Source: Massilia forsythiae (lineage in GTDB: Bacteria > Pseudomonadota > Gammaproteobacteria > Burkholderiales > Burkholderiaceae_D). Taken from it: a stretch of 64,000 bases of DNA. This document shows, one piece after another, positions 7,564 to 18,581 of the stretch (position 1 is its first letter; each line of letters opens with the position of its first letter). The notes below the pieces were generated by a model. The model saw nothing but the letters and a program-made list of their open reading frames with translations, was not told where the DNA came from and searched no databases. Position numbers and translations under genes: made by a program. The DNA lies in contig NZ_CP051685.1 in the NCBI RefSeq assembly GCF_012849555.1, forward strand, positions 310,001 to 374,000. Reading direction: 5' to 3'.

Positions 7564-9141
7564 CTATTCGGGCGTCGGTTCGGCCCTTGCAGGGTTGCCG
7601 GACGCCGCCGCAGGCTGCGCCGCCTGGCTGGATGGCCTGGCGAAGCGCGCCTTTAACTTGTCGAGCAGACCGGGCGCGCCCGGCGCTGCCGTAGTCGCTG
7701 CGCCCGCCGTGCCCGGTGCACCCGCCGCACCGGCGGCCCTGCGCGAGCGCGCAAGGCGGCGCCATGCCAGGACGGCGGCGCCGGCAGCCAGCAGCGTCGC
7801 GCCGGCGGCGATCCAGCCCCATGGCGCACCCTCCTCCTGCAGCGGCCGCTTGGGCTTGTGCGGCACCAATGTCTTGATCGAACTGATCGGCTTGGGCGCG
7901 GCCGGCCTGGCCGGCGGCGGGAGCGGCGCGGTCTTGGCATCGCCTGCCGGTTTGGCGTCCGCGCCCTGCTCCGTTGCGGGGTGCGCGTCGGGGTGCGCGT
8001 CGGCGGCGGCCTTGGCGGCGGCCGGCGGCGACACGCTTACCGAGGCATCCGGCTGGGGCGTGTGCGCTGCGCCTTCGCGGGCGGCGCCGGCAATATTCGC
8101 CGCGACATCCGCCGCGGCGTTTCGCCCTGCCGGCGCCGCTGCGGTTTTTGGCGGCACAGCCGGCGCCGCGCCGGCCGCCGCGCCGGCCGGCGCCTTGCCG
8201 CCTGCCGCCTCCACGGCCGGCGCCGCTGCCGCAGCGGCGCCCGGCGTCACGCCCAGCGCCGCCTGCAGCCCCTTGACCTTGTCTTCCAGCTTGCCCAGCT
8301 GCTCTCGCAAGGCAGCATTCTTCGCGCCCAGCGCGGTGCAGAGTTGCGCCTCGTCCGCTGCGCGCGCACACGACGGCGCCTCATGTCCGGCGTGCAGCGC
8401 CGCGAGCGGCTTGCCGGCCACGATGGGCGGCACGATGCGGTGCATGCGCGGCGGCGGCGCGATGCCTTCCGGCGGCAGCGCCTTCGGCCCGCGGCGGGCG
8501 GCGGCAAGCGCGGGAACCGGCGCCGGCGTCGCCGGCGCCACGGCGGCGGGCGCACCCGATGCCGGCGCCGCTGCGGGAAGCGGCGCCGCGATCGCCGGCG
8601 GCGCCATCCGCACCGGCGCCGCTGCACGGGACGGCACGGCGGCGGATGCCGGCGCCGGCGATGGCGCAAGCGGCGGCGCCGGCACGACCACGGCCGGCGC
8701 AGAAACTGGCGCGGCGGCCGGCGCCGGATGCGGGTCCGGCGTCAGCCACAGCGTTGCCAGGCGCACCGTGCGCTGGCCCTTGTCACCCAGCTCCAGGTAC
8801 AGGTGCAGGTGATCGGCGTCGACCGGGCGCAGCGAGGTCACGTGCAGGACCTGGCGGCCGTCGCGCCGCATCACCGACAGGTTCAGGCTGGACAATACCG
8901 GCGGCATGGCGATGCCGGCGCCGCCGTAGACTTCCGGGCTGGCCAGGCGCACCGTCACCGCCGTGCCCGGGTCCTCGATCATGGACAGGTCGATGTCGGC
9001 GACCAGCTGCTGGCCGATGTGCGACAGGACGCGTGCATCGCCGAGTTCGGCCGCATGGGCGGGTAGATGCGCGGCGCCGACGGCGCCGGCGAGGCAGAGG
9101 GCGATGGCGAGGCGGGATGGACGGCGGGAGCGGTGGAGCAT
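7564..9141 (-). CDS. FimV/HubP-type N-terminal domain membrane protein
   Basis: A 525-residue protein with a signal peptide (about 1-30, ending LPAHA) and then the FimV N-terminal domain. AELGDARVLSHIGQQLVADI and the following beta segments up to about residue 133 match the periplasmic region of FimV, a polar hub for type IV pili in Pseudomonas. A long Ala/Pro/Gly-rich region follows, with a short coiled coil (CTALGAKNAALREQLGKLED). One membrane helix lies at about 442-460 (GWIAAGATLLAAGAAVLAW), with a short cytoplasmic tail. There is no LysM domain or C-terminal TPR domain, so it is much shorter than classical FimV. It may organise a polar or pilus structure; no pil genes are adjacent. Confidence 0.78.
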   Translation of the reverse strand: MLHRSRRPSRLAIALCLAGAVGAAHLPAHAAELGDARVLSHIGQQLVADIDLSMIEDPGTAVTVRLASPEVYGGAGIAMPPVLSSLNLSVMRRDGRQVLHVTSLRPVDADHLHLYLELGDKGQRTVRLATLWLTPDPHPAPAAAPVSAPAVVVPAPPLAPSPAPASAAVPSRAAAPVRMAPPAIAAPLPAAAPASGAPAAVAPATPAPVPALAAARRGPKALPPEGIAPPPRMHRIVPPIVAGKPLAALHAGHEAPSCARAADEAQLCTALGAKNAALREQLGKLEDKVKGLQAALGVTPGAAAAAAPAVEAAGGKAPAGAAAGAAPAVPPKTAAAPAGRNAAADVAANIAGAAREGAAHTPQPDASVSVSPPAAAKAAADAHPDAHPATEQGADAKPAGDAKTAPLPPPARPAAPKPISSIKTLVPHKPKRPLQEEGAPWGWIAAGATLLAAGAAVLAWRRLARSRRAAGAAGAPGTAGAATTAAPGAPGLLDKLKARFARPSSQAAQPAAASGNPARAEPTPE

Positions 9142-9250
9142 AGGTGGTCGAAGTCAAGGCCGGGGCCTCGTCACGAAGCCTGAGCTTCGTTAACGGCCAT
9201 TGCGGTACACTCTTTAGCGTACCCAGATAAACCATCCGACAGGAAGCCAC

Positions 9251-10645
9251 ATGGAAAACAGGATTGAGAAGGACAGTTTCGGCCCGATCGAAGTTCCGGC
9301 AGGCCAGTTGTGGGGAGCGCAGACCCAGCGCTCGCTGCACCACTTCCACATTTCGAGCGAAAAGATGGCGCCGGAACTGGTCGCCGCGCTGGCCCAGGTC
9401 AAGCGCGCCGCGGCCGCCGTCAACCGCTCGCTGGGCAAGCTCCCGCAAGACAAGGCCGATGCCATCATCAAGGCCGCCGACGAGGTGCTGGACGGCCGCC
9501 ATCCGGCCGAGTTCCCGCTGTCGGTGTGGCAGACCGGCTCCGGGACACAGAGCAATATGAACATGAACGAGGTGCTGGCCAACCGCGCCTCCGAACTGCT
9601 GGGCGGCGAGCGCGGCGAGGGCCGCCTGCTGCACCCGAACGATCATGTGAACATGGGACAGTCCTCGAACGACATGTTTCCGACTGCGATGCACGTCGCC
9701 GCCGCCGTCGCCGTCGCCAAGGACGTGCTGCCGGCGCTGGCCAGGCTACGCGGCACACTGGAAATCAAGTCGCGCGAGTTCGCCGACATCGTCAAGATCG
9801 GCCGCACCCATTTGCAGGACGCCACCCCGCTGACGCTCGGCCAGGAATTTTCCGGCTACGTGGCCCAGCTCGAATTCGCCGAACACGCCATCAAGGGTAC
9901 CCTGCCCGGCCTGCTGCAGCTGGCCGCCGGCGGCACCGCGGTCGGCACCGGCCTGAACGCGCATCCGGAATTCGCCAACCGCATCGCGGCCGAGATCGGC
10001 TCGCGCACCGGCCTGCAGTTCAAGAGCGCCCCGAACAAGTTCATGGCACTGGCCGGCCACGACGCCATGGTGCAGGCGCACGGCGCCTTCAAGACCCTGG
10101 CCACGGCGCTGATGAAGCTGGCCAACGACGTGCGCTGGATGGCTTCCGGCCCGCGCTCCGGCCTGGGCGAGATCACCATCCCCGAGAACGAGCCGGGCAG
10201 CTCGATCATGCCGGGCAAGGTCAATCCGACCCAGTGCGAAGCCATGACCATGCTGTGCTGCCAGGTGTTCGGCAACGACGTCGCCATCACCGTCGGCGGC
10301 TCGCAGGGCAACTTCGAACTGAACGTGTTCAAGCCGATGATCGTCCACAATTTCCTGCAGAGCGCGCGCATGCTGGCCGACGGCATGCGTTCGTTCGACC
10401 AGCACTGCGCGCAAGGCATCGAGCCGAACCGCAAGCGCATCGGCGAATTGATGGAACAGTCGCTGATGCTGGTGACCGCGCTGGCCCCGCATATCGGGTA
10501 TGATCGCGCCGCGCAGATCGCCAAGACGGCCCAGCACGAGGGAACGACGCTGCGCCAAGCGGCGCTGCAGTCGGGCTTCCTGGACGAGCAACAGTTCGAC
10601 CAGTGGATCGTGCCGATCGAGATGACCCGCCCGGACCCGGCTTGA
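9251..10645 (+). CDS. fumC: Fumarate hydratase class II
   Basis: A 464-residue iron-independent fumarase converting fumarate and L-malate in the TCA cycle, cytosolic and tetrameric. The fumarase/aspartase signature [10 protein letters not shown] is at residues 316-325 and the active-site His segment reads [15 protein letters not shown]. The N-terminal region [20 protein letters not shown] is typical of FumC rather than aspartase or argininosuccinate lyase. Full length. ATG 9251 is preceded by an AGGAAG-type binding site. Monocistronic; the next gene (S4 protein) is 173 bp downstream. Confidence 0.97.
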   Translation: MENRIEKDSFGPIEVPAGQLWGAQTQRSLHHFHISSEKMAPELVAALAQVKRAAAAVNRSLGKLPQDKADAIIKAADEVLDGRHPAEFPLSVWQTGSGTQSNMNMNEVLANRASELLGGERGEGRLLHPNDHVNMGQSSNDMFPTAMHVAAAVAVAKDVLPALARLRGTLEIKSREFADIVKIGRTHLQDATPLTLGQEFSGYVAQLEFAEHAIKGTLPGLLQLAAGGTAVGTGLNAHPEFANRIAAEIGSRTGLQFKSAPNKFMALAGHDAMVQAHGAFKTLATALMKLANDVRWMASGPRSGLGEITIPENEPGSSIMPGKVNPTQCEAMTMLCCQVFGNDVAITVGGSQGNFELNVFKPMIVHNFLQSARMLADGMRSFDQHCAQGIEPNRKRIGELMEQSLMLVTALAPHIGYDRAAQIAKTAQHEGTTLRQAALQSGFLDEQQFDQWIVPIEMTRPDPA

Positions 10646-10818
10646 GAAGGTTCGATGCAGTGGCGGCATGAGGCCGCCTTGCGCCGCTTGCATGTCCCGT
10701 CGCCGCCTGCCCGCCCGCCAGCCTTGCGCTAGCCCGGCGGGCAATTTGTTTGGAGCATTCCATGCGGCCATGCAATGCAAACCCAACAGTACGCCACCCA
10801 TCTTTTTTCGAGGTTAAA

Positions 10819-11031
10819 ATGACAACAACAATGTTTGAACTGACATCGGAGTTCGTAGAACTCAATCAATTGCTCAAGCTCGTCGGCCTGGTCGACAGCG
10901 GCGGCGCCGGCAAGCACGTGGTGGCCAGCGGAGCGGTGTCAGTGGACGGCAAGAAGGAGTTGCGCAAGACCGCCAAGATCCGTACCGGCCAGGTGGTGAC
11001 CCTGGGCGATGTGCGGATCGACGTGCGCTAG
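10819..11031 (+). CDS. S4-domain RNA-binding protein (YbcJ-like)
   Basis: A 70-residue protein consisting almost entirely of one S4 RNA-binding domain: LNQLLKLVGLVDSGGAGKHV, then ASGAVSVDGK and TAKIRTGQVVTLGDVRI. This is the YbcJ family, small proteins thought to bind structured RNA; the precise role is unknown. ATG 10819 was chosen (GAGG just upstream); an ATG 69 bp earlier and another 12 bp later are in frame. Confidence 0.85.
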   Translation: MTTTMFELTSEFVELNQLLKLVGLVDSGGAGKHVVASGAVSVDGKKELRKTAKIRTGQVVTLGDVRIDVR

Positions 11032-11184
11032 CACTGCAACCTGATGCAGGGAGCGCCAGGCGCACCCGCCGGGATCGTCCCGTTAGGCGCTCCCGGCCGT
11101 ACGGGTCGTGTTTGCGCACTGACAAACTTGGGCAACCCTCCTTCTCTATATTGAATACGTAACATTTGGCCAAAGGTGAGAAAG

Positions 11185-11475
11185 ATGGAAACCCCAGAAT
11201 CGAGCTCCCCGACGCAGCAGCGCCTCATCGGCGACCTGCGTCTCGTCATCGCAAACGCGGAGGAACTGCTCAAGAACACCGATCATTACACCGGCGTCGT
11301 GTACCAGAGCGCGCGCGCCAAGCTGGCCGTGGCGCTCAGCGCGGCCAACGAGGAACTGGCGCGCTTCGAGGAAGAAGAGTTGAACCGCATGATGGAAGCC
11401 ACGCACGCGGCCAGCGCCCTGCACTGCGACCGCACCGGCGAAGAGCGCATCCTGCGCGCCTTCCGCTACCACTGA
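11185..11475 (+). CDS. DUF883 (ElaB/YqjD)-like protein without membrane anchor
   Basis: A 96-residue soluble helical protein. The segment LIGDLRLVIANAEELLKNTD resembles the N-terminal half of the DUF883 family, whose E. coli members (ElaB, YqjD) are tail-anchored ribosome-associated proteins. Here the usual C-terminal glycine-rich membrane helix is absent; the tail is MEATHAASALHCDRTGEERI. Start ATG 11185 with an AGGTGAG binding site. Monocistronic. Function not known; assignment rests on the N-terminal helix pattern. Confidence 0.6.
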   Translation: METPESSSPTQQRLIGDLRLVIANAEELLKNTDHYTGVVYQSARAKLAVALSAANEELARFEEEELNRMMEATHAASALHCDRTGEERILRAFRYH

Positions 11476-11506
11476 TCGCGCGGCGCCCGCGGGCGCCGCG
11501 TCCGCA

Positions 11507-13681
<2,175 letters not shown>

Positions 13682-13804
13682 GATGACTCCGTATGACAAT
13701 GGGATGCGTACGCCGGCCGGGGCGGCTGCGTTGCAGGCTGCGGCAAGCGTCGTGGACTGCCGGCGGCGCCCACGCTGCACAGCAATGGTGGCCACTGGAG
13801 CGGG

Positions 13805-13810
13805 ATTATA
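13805..13810 (-). promoter_or_regulatory. Possible -10 box for the bufferin operon
   Basis: On the minus strand a perfect TATAAT lies about 125 nt upstream of the bufA ATG. No good -35 is seen 16-18 nt further upstream, so it may need an activator or be fortuitous. Confidence 0.3.
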
Positions 13811-13942
13811 GTGCAGCCTGGCCCGGCATGCCGGATACGTGGGGGGATGACGCGCCGGCAGGCGAACCTGTTGACGCGTCCGGCTGACCGTTTGGCTGAC
13901 CGTTTTGCCGACTTCAGGGCGCCTCGAACAACCGTGGCGAGC

Positions 13943-14143
13943 TCAGGCGGTGGTATTGATCGTGTTGCCGAGGTGCGCCGGCAGGTTCTGCGCGGGCGCA
14001 TTGCTCTGCACCGATGCCAGCAACTGGGTGGCGGTGCTGGCCTGGATGTCCTGCGCGCGCTTGAGCATGGCGATGCCGACGTCCTGGCGCAATCCGGTTT
14101 CGGCGATGCTGGTGGAAAGCTTGGCGATACCCATCACGTCCAT
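13943..14143 (-). CDS. YjfB family putative motility protein
   Basis: A 66-residue protein beginning MDVMGIAKLSTSIAETGLRQ and ending NLPAHLGNTINTTA. The DVGIAMLKRAQDIQASTA segment and the NLP..LG..INTTA end are hallmarks of the YjfB family, small proteins annotated as putative motility proteins. A clear AGGAGAA site precedes the ATG. A sigma-28-type promoter lies 63-89 nt upstream of the start codon, supporting a flagellar regulon link. No other flagellar gene is adjacent. Confidence 0.85.
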   Translation of the reverse strand: MDVMGIAKLSTSIAETGLRQDVGIAMLKRAQDIQASTATQLLASVQSNAPAQNLPAHLGNTINTTA

Positions 14144-14205
14144 TCTGTTCTCCTGGTGGCGCCGGGCGCGCGCCGGAACAGTTCCGCCCCGCCCCGGTCA
14201 ACTCG

Positions 14206-14232
14206 TTATCGGCCGCGCCGGCGCCGACTTGA
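14206..14232 (-). promoter_or_regulatory. Sigma-28 (FliA) type promoter upstream of yjfB
   Basis: Read on the minus strand: TCAA, 15 nt, then a perfect GCCGATAA. This matches the sigma-28 consensus TAAA-N15-GCCGATAA with one mismatch and exact spacing. It lies upstream of the yjfB start in the correct orientation. Confidence 0.7.
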
Positions 14233-14284
14233 GGCCGGGACGCGAATATCCTTCCGGCGCAGGGATCGACCGCGCCGCCAGCAC

Positions 14285-14857
14285 TCAGCCGGCCGGGGCC
14301 GGCGCCAGGTCGAGATAGCCCACCAGCCATGCCAGCACCGACTCCGGATCGTCCAAGTCGAGCCAGGCGAGGTGCGGCGCCAGGCCCGCGGGCGCCGCCA
14401 GGGTCGAGGCCACCGCCACGATATGCGGATCGTCCGGATACACCGGCGGCCGGGCCGGCCTGGACGGCTTGCCGGGCTTGCCGTTTTCGGCGCGGTAGAC
14501 TTCCAGCTTGGGCAGCGGTTCCCACTTGTAGCCTTCCACCAGCGTCAGGTCGGCCGGACCCAGGCGCGCCAGGTGCTCGGCCAGCGAAGGTTCTTCGGCG
14601 CCGCGCAGTTCGCGCATGATGGCGACCCGGTACGGCGAGGCGATCATCACCTCGGCCGCGCCGGCGCTGCGCATGCGCGCGCTGTCCTTGTGCGGCGGCT
14701 CCAGCATGATGTCGTGGTGGCTGTGCTTGACCACGTTGACGCGCAGGCCGCGTTCGGCCAGCCGCCCCACCAGGAACTCGAGCAGCGTGGTCTTGCCGCT
14801 GCCGGACCAGCCGATCACACCGAACACCCGGCCCGGACCGTTTTCAATACGCGACAC
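14285..14857 (-). CDS. mobB: Molybdopterin-guanine dinucleotide biosynthesis protein MobB
   Basis: A 190-residue P-loop GTPase-like protein that assists MobA in converting molybdopterin to its guanine dinucleotide form. The P-loop GWSGSGKT lies at residues 17-24 and is followed by the MobB pattern [30 protein letters not shown] is the Walker-B/effector-like region. The GTG start at 14857 overlaps the end of gspB by 14 bp; an internal GTG just before FGVIGW is also possible. The last gene of the gspA-gspB run, probably a chance neighbour. No mobA or molybdoenzyme gene is in the window. Confidence 0.9.
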   Translation of the reverse strand: MSRIENGPGRVFGVIGWSGSGKTTLLEFLVGRLAERGLRVNVVKHSHHDIMLEPPHKDSARMRSAGAAEVMIASPYRVAIMRELRGAEEPSLAEHLARLGPADLTLVEGYKWEPLPKLEVYRAENGKPGKPSRPARPPVYPDDPHIVAVASTLAAPAGLAPHLAWLDLDDPESVLAWLVGYLDLAPAPAG

Positions 14858-15728
14858 GATAACGCACTCCCCGATAATTCATCACCGCCGCCCTGGGCAG
14901 CAGCTTTTCCAGCACCAGTCCGGGCGCGACCTCCTCGCCTTCGTGGCGCAGGGCCTTGTCGACCAGCAGCAGGCGGTCGGCCGGATTGGCGGAATACATG
15001 TAGCCGCCGAAGGCGACCTTCGGCACCTCGCGCTGCAGCGTGTCCGGCAATTGCTGCAGGAACGGCAGGCTGTCGTCGGCCGCGGATGCCGGCGCGGCCG
15101 GGCGGACCGGCGCGGCGGCAGCGTTGGCGCCGGATGCAGGCGCATTCGCGGCCGACGCCGCCGTGTTCGCACGTGGCGCGGCACTGTCCGCGCCCGGCGC
15201 ATTGGCGCTGCGGCCATTTCTGGCGGCAGCGGCGGACGGGGGCTGGACCGGTGAAGCGGCCGGCGCTGCAGCCAGCGCCGGTGCGTGGCCGGCAGCGGGT
15301 GCGGCAGCGTGCCCCTCCGGACGCGCCGTTGCGAACGGGGCGGGCGTGCCCGGCGGCGCCGGCGGCGCGCTGACCTCCAGCGTCTGCGCGGCCACGTTCG
15401 CGCCGCCAGCCGGCGCACGGGACGTGCCCGGCAGCGATGGCGCCGTTGCCACGGTGAATGGCGCCGGCTGCGGCGCCGTCGCCACGGCCGGCGCCGGCGC
15501 TCCCGCTACGGCGGCCGGCTGCGCCACCGGCCCGGCCTGGCGCCACAGCAGCGCGGCGCCGGCGACGATCACCACCAGCGCGCCCGCCCCCAGGCCCAGC
15601 AGCAGCGGCTTGCGGCCGGCGCCGGGCTGCGGCGCGGCCGGCGCCGGCTGCGGCGCGTGGATGGTCGGCGTATGGCCCAGCTGGCGTTCGGCCTGCGCCT
15701 TTTTCAGCGCTTCGAGGATATAGGACAT
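14844..15728 (-). CDS. gspB: Type II secretion assembly protein GspB
   Basis: A 294-residue inner-membrane protein. It starts [18 protein letters not shown], the canonical GspB/ExeB cytoplasmic end. One membrane helix lies at about 41-63 ([20 protein letters not shown]), a long Ala/Pro-rich periplasmic linker follows, and the GspB domain from about 211 ([20 protein letters not shown], then [14 protein letters not shown]) ends [11 protein letters not shown]. It partners GspA in inserting the GspD secretin through peptidoglycan. It starts one base after the gspA stop (TGACATG), so translation is likely coupled. Confidence 0.9.
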   Translation of the reverse strand: MSYILEALKKAQAERQLGHTPTIHAPQPAPAAPQPGAGRKPLLLGLGAGALVVIVAGAALLWRQAGPVAQPAAVAGAPAPAVATAPQPAPFTVATAPSLPGTSRAPAGGANVAAQTLEVSAPPAPPGTPAPFATARPEGHAAAPAAGHAPALAAAPAASPVQPPSAAAARNGRSANAPGADSAAPRANTAASAANAPASGANAAAAPVRPAAPASAADDSLPFLQQLPDTLQREVPKVAFGGYMYSANPADRLLLVDKALRHEGEEVAPGLVLEKLLPRAAVMNYRGVRYRVAY

Positions 15729-15729
15729 G

Positions 15730-17598
15730 TCAGGTTCCCTTGCCGGTGACGGCGGCGGCGCCGGCCAGCAGGCGCGGTTCCTCGACCCCGCTCAACTGGT
15801 TCAGGCGCATGTAGGTGCGCGGACCGGCGACGCCGTCCGCCTTCAGGTTCTGGCCGGCCTGGAAGGCGCGCAGCAGGCGCCGCGTCGGCTCGTCCATCGG
15901 CTGCGCCGGCGCCGGTGCGGCGTCGCGGCGGTTGATCTGCGCCAGCCGCGCCGCAATCCAGTCGACGTCGGGCCCGCTGTCGCCCGGCCCGACCTCGTCG
16001 CGGAAACTGCGCGGCGCTTTCCACAGCGTGGTGAACTCGCCGTCGAAGCGCGCCGCCAGCGCGCCCAGCGTTACCGTCTGGCGCCGCCCGCCGACGGCCA
16101 GGGTCGCGGTCTCGCCATCCATCGCCGCCAGCACCGCGTAGCCGACCTTGGCGCCGTCGTGCAGGGCGACGATGGCCGGCCGGTCCAGCAGGCGCAGTTC
16201 GTAGAGGCCGCCGCGGCCCTGGTAGCAGCGCAACCCCAGGCGCGGCGCGCCCTCGCACGGTGCCGCGGCCGGCAAGGGCTGGCCCCACAGGCCGCCCAGC
16301 TCGCGCAGCGCGGCGTCGCGGGTCGCCAGCGCCAGCGGGCCGGCCGCCGAAGCCGCTGCGCCGGCAGCGCCCTGCGCGGCTGCCGCGGCGCCGCTTGCAG
16401 CAGCGCCGGCGGACGGCTTGGCGGCCGCGGCGAAGGTGCCGGCGGCCGGCATGGCAGTTGCCTGCACGCCGCCCCCGCCGGGCACGGCCGCGCCTTTCGC
16501 ATCGCGCGCGGCGCCAACCGGATTATCCGCCTTGCCGGCTGCGGCCGCCGTGCCGTCCACCGCCCGGCTGCCCGCAACCGTGGCGCGGCCGTCGGCCGCC
16601 ATCCGCCTGCCTTGCGACGCGCCGTGCGGCAGCGCCTGCCAGGCGGCGGCGCCGATGGCGATCCCGGCCAGCACGCCGCCGGCCACCAGCGTCCAGCGCG
16701 GCGCCGCGAGGTAGCGCGCCCGGCCCGCGGCCGCGGTCGCGGCTTCCGCGGCGTTGCCGGCCGCATGCCGGGGCGCCGCGTCGTCGGCGAACACTTCCCT
16801 GGCGGCGCGCCGCAGGATCTTCGGCGTCACCTCGCGGCTGTTCTCGACGTAGGCGCCCAGCAGCGCGCGGTCGCACAGCAGGTTGATGCGGCGCGGCACG
16901 CCGCCGGTCAGGCGGTGGATCAGCGGCGCCAGCGCCGCCGGGATCGGCGATGCCGACTGCGCCCCCGCCACCGCCAGCCGGTGCGCCACGTAGGCGCCGG
17001 TCTCCGGCGCCGACAGCGGCCCCAGGTGGTAGCGCGCGATCACGCGCTGGGCCAGCTGCTCCAGTTCGGGCCGGGCCAGCATGGCGCGCAGCTCGGGCTG
17101 GCCGATCAGGATGATCTGCAGCAGCTTGCGCTCGCTGGTTTCCAGGTTGGTCAAGAGGCGCAGCTGCTCCAGCACCGGCGCCGACAGGTTCTGCGCCTCG
17201 TCGATCACCAGCACGTTGTTGTCGCCGCGCGCGTGGCTGGCCAGCAGGTGCGCGTTGATGGCGTCGATGTAGTCCTTGACGCCGGCGGCGCGCGGCGCTG
17301 TCGGCAGTACGATGCGGAACTCGTCGCAGATCGTCAGCAGCAGTTCCTCGACCGTCAGCTTGGGGTTGAAGATGTACGCCAGCCGGCAGTCCTGCGGCAC
17401 CTGCTCGATGAAGCAACGGCACACCGTGGTCTTGCCGGCGCCGATCTCGCCGGTGAGCAGGACGAAGCCGCCGCCGCTGCCGATTCCATAAAGCAGGTGC
17501 GCCAGCGCTTCGCGGTGCCGTTCGCTCATGAACAGGTAGCGCGGATCGGGCGCGATCGAGAACGGCGCCTGGCGCAGGTTGAAATAAGTGGTGTACAT
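15730..17598 (-). CDS. gspA: Type II secretion ATPase GspA (ExeA-like)
   Basis: A 622-residue protein. The cytoplasmic AAA ATPase has Walker A GEIGAGKTT at residues 50-58 and Walker B NVLVIDEAQ at about 128-136. A membrane helix at about 302-323 and a long Ala/Gly-rich region follow. The C-terminal periplasmic region contains a peptidoglycan-binding module (RRLLRAFQAGQNLKADGVAG, TYMRLNQLSG). ATG 17598 was chosen since MYTTYFNLRQAPFSIAPDPR is the conserved ExeA start. With GspB it opens the cell wall for secretin assembly. No other gsp genes are in the window, so the main T2SS operon must be elsewhere. Confidence 0.92.
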   Translation of the reverse strand: MYTTYFNLRQAPFSIAPDPRYLFMSERHREALAHLLYGIGSGGGFVLLTGEIGAGKTTVCRCFIEQVPQDCRLAYIFNPKLTVEELLLTICDEFRIVLPTAPRAAGVKDYIDAINAHLLASHARGDNNVLVIDEAQNLSAPVLEQLRLLTNLETSERKLLQIILIGQPELRAMLARPELEQLAQRVIARYHLGPLSAPETGAYVAHRLAVAGAQSASPIPAALAPLIHRLTGGVPRRINLLCDRALLGAYVENSREVTPKILRRAAREVFADDAAPRHAAGNAAEAATAAAGRARYLAAPRWTLVAGGVLAGIAIGAAAWQALPHGASQGRRMAADGRATVAGSRAVDGTAAAAGKADNPVGAARDAKGAAVPGGGGVQATAMPAAGTFAAAAKPSAGAAASGAAAAAQGAAGAAASAAGPLALATRDAALRELGGLWGQPLPAAAPCEGAPRLGLRCYQGRGGLYELRLLDRPAIVALHDGAKVGYAVLAAMDGETATLAVGGRRQTVTLGALAARFDGEFTTLWKAPRSFRDEVGPGDSGPDVDWIAARLAQINRRDAAPAPAQPMDEPTRRLLRAFQAGQNLKADGVAGPRTYMRLNQLSGVEEPRLLAGAAAVTGKGT

Positions 17599-17638
17599 GC
17601 TCGCTACGTGAATGACGCCGCCGCCCCGCGGGATGGTC

Positions 17639-18166
17639 TCAGGGGTTGCGGCCGGGCGCCAGGGGTTTGAACTTCGCGCAGTATATTTTGCTTTTGGTAT
17701 TGTAGTAGGCGATCGTGCTGCCGGGGTTGGATACCCGCAAGGGATAGTTGGACGCGTCCGCCGCCAGATGGCGCACACCGGTCGCGGTGGCGATCGCTTG
17801 TTCCAGCTGGTCCGGCGGCACCTCCGCCACCGCCGCCACGAACATGCGTTCGCTGCTGTCGTCGCCGACCAGCACCTCGCTCACCGGCACGCCCCACAGC
17901 GTGGCCTCGCCGGTACGGAACCAGTAGGCCCCGCCTTCATGCTTGTAGGCCGGACCGAAGAACGTCTTGAAGTAGTCGTGGAAGTAGGCGTTGCCCAACT
18001 GGCTGCGGCACAGCAGCGCGCTGCCGATCACGGACGAGAAGGTGGACGGCTGCTTGTCCTGTTTCTGGGCTAGCACGGCGCCGGGTGCGCCGGCCAGTAT
18101 CGACACCCACAGCAGCGCCGGCAGCAAGAAGGCCGCCAGCCGCGGCGCCGCGGCGCGCACTATCAC
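17639..18166 (-). CDS. Unknown exported protein upstream of gspA
   Basis: A 175-residue protein I do not recognise. The N-terminus is hydrophobic (RLAAFLLPALLWVSILAGAP) with a likely signal cleavage near VLAQKQ. The mature part is mixed alpha/beta with two cysteines (SALLCRSQ, KIYCAKF). Motif-like stretches include YFHDYFKTFFGPAYKHEG and VPPDQLEQAIATATGV. The start is taken as GTG 18166, which overlaps the stop of the preceding 61-aa gene (GTGA), implying translational coupling. gspA starts 40 bp downstream. Position suggests a secretion or envelope role, but this is inference only. Confidence 0.6.
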   Translation of the reverse strand: MIVRAAAPRLAAFLLPALLWVSILAGAPGAVLAQKQDKQPSTFSSVIGSALLCRSQLGNAYFHDYFKTFFGPAYKHEGGAYWFRTGEATLWGVPVSEVLVGDDSSERMFVAAVAEVPPDQLEQAIATATGVRHLAADASNYPLRVSNPGSTIAYYNTKSKIYCAKFKPLAPGRNP

Positions 18167-18348
18167 AACCTGGACAGCCAGGTGCGATTGGCGGCGATCT
18201 TCGCCTTGACCGAGGCCGGCAAGGCGTCGTAGCAGCCCGGATGCTGTTTGAGCGCGTGCTCGCGCACTTCCTTTTCCAAGCCGTTCACGACGAACACATA
18301 GACGTCGGCACCCTGCCCGTTCTTGCGTGTGCCCATATAACGAATCAC
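18163..18348 (-). CDS. Unknown 61-aa protein, first gene of gspAB operon
   Basis: A small basic protein starting (GTG) MIRYMGTRKNGQGADVYVFV and ending VKAKIAANRTWLSRL. No signal peptide or membrane segment and no family recognised. A strong AAGGAGGGG binding site lies upstream of GTG 18348, and its stop overlaps the next start by 4 bp. These translation signals are the main reason to call it real. Confidence 0.6.
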   Translation of the reverse strand: MIRYMGTRKNGQGADVYVFVVNGLEKEVREHALKQHPGCYDALPASVKAKIAANRTWLSRL

Positions 18349-18581
18349 GATACCCCTCCTTGGTCGAACCAGGCATTATGACAGCCGGCGTCTTGCGCAG
18401 CCACAAGCATCCCAGCGAAACGGCACGGACACGGCTCAAGTTGCGTCGCGACAACATCAACAACGACGCGCGCACATGGCCCGCCCCGGCACGCGCGACG
18501 CAGCCGCCATGCAAGCCGGCTGATCCTTATGCTAATGTACCAGACACCCGCCCAATCCCCAGCACGATCACAAGGACGTTC

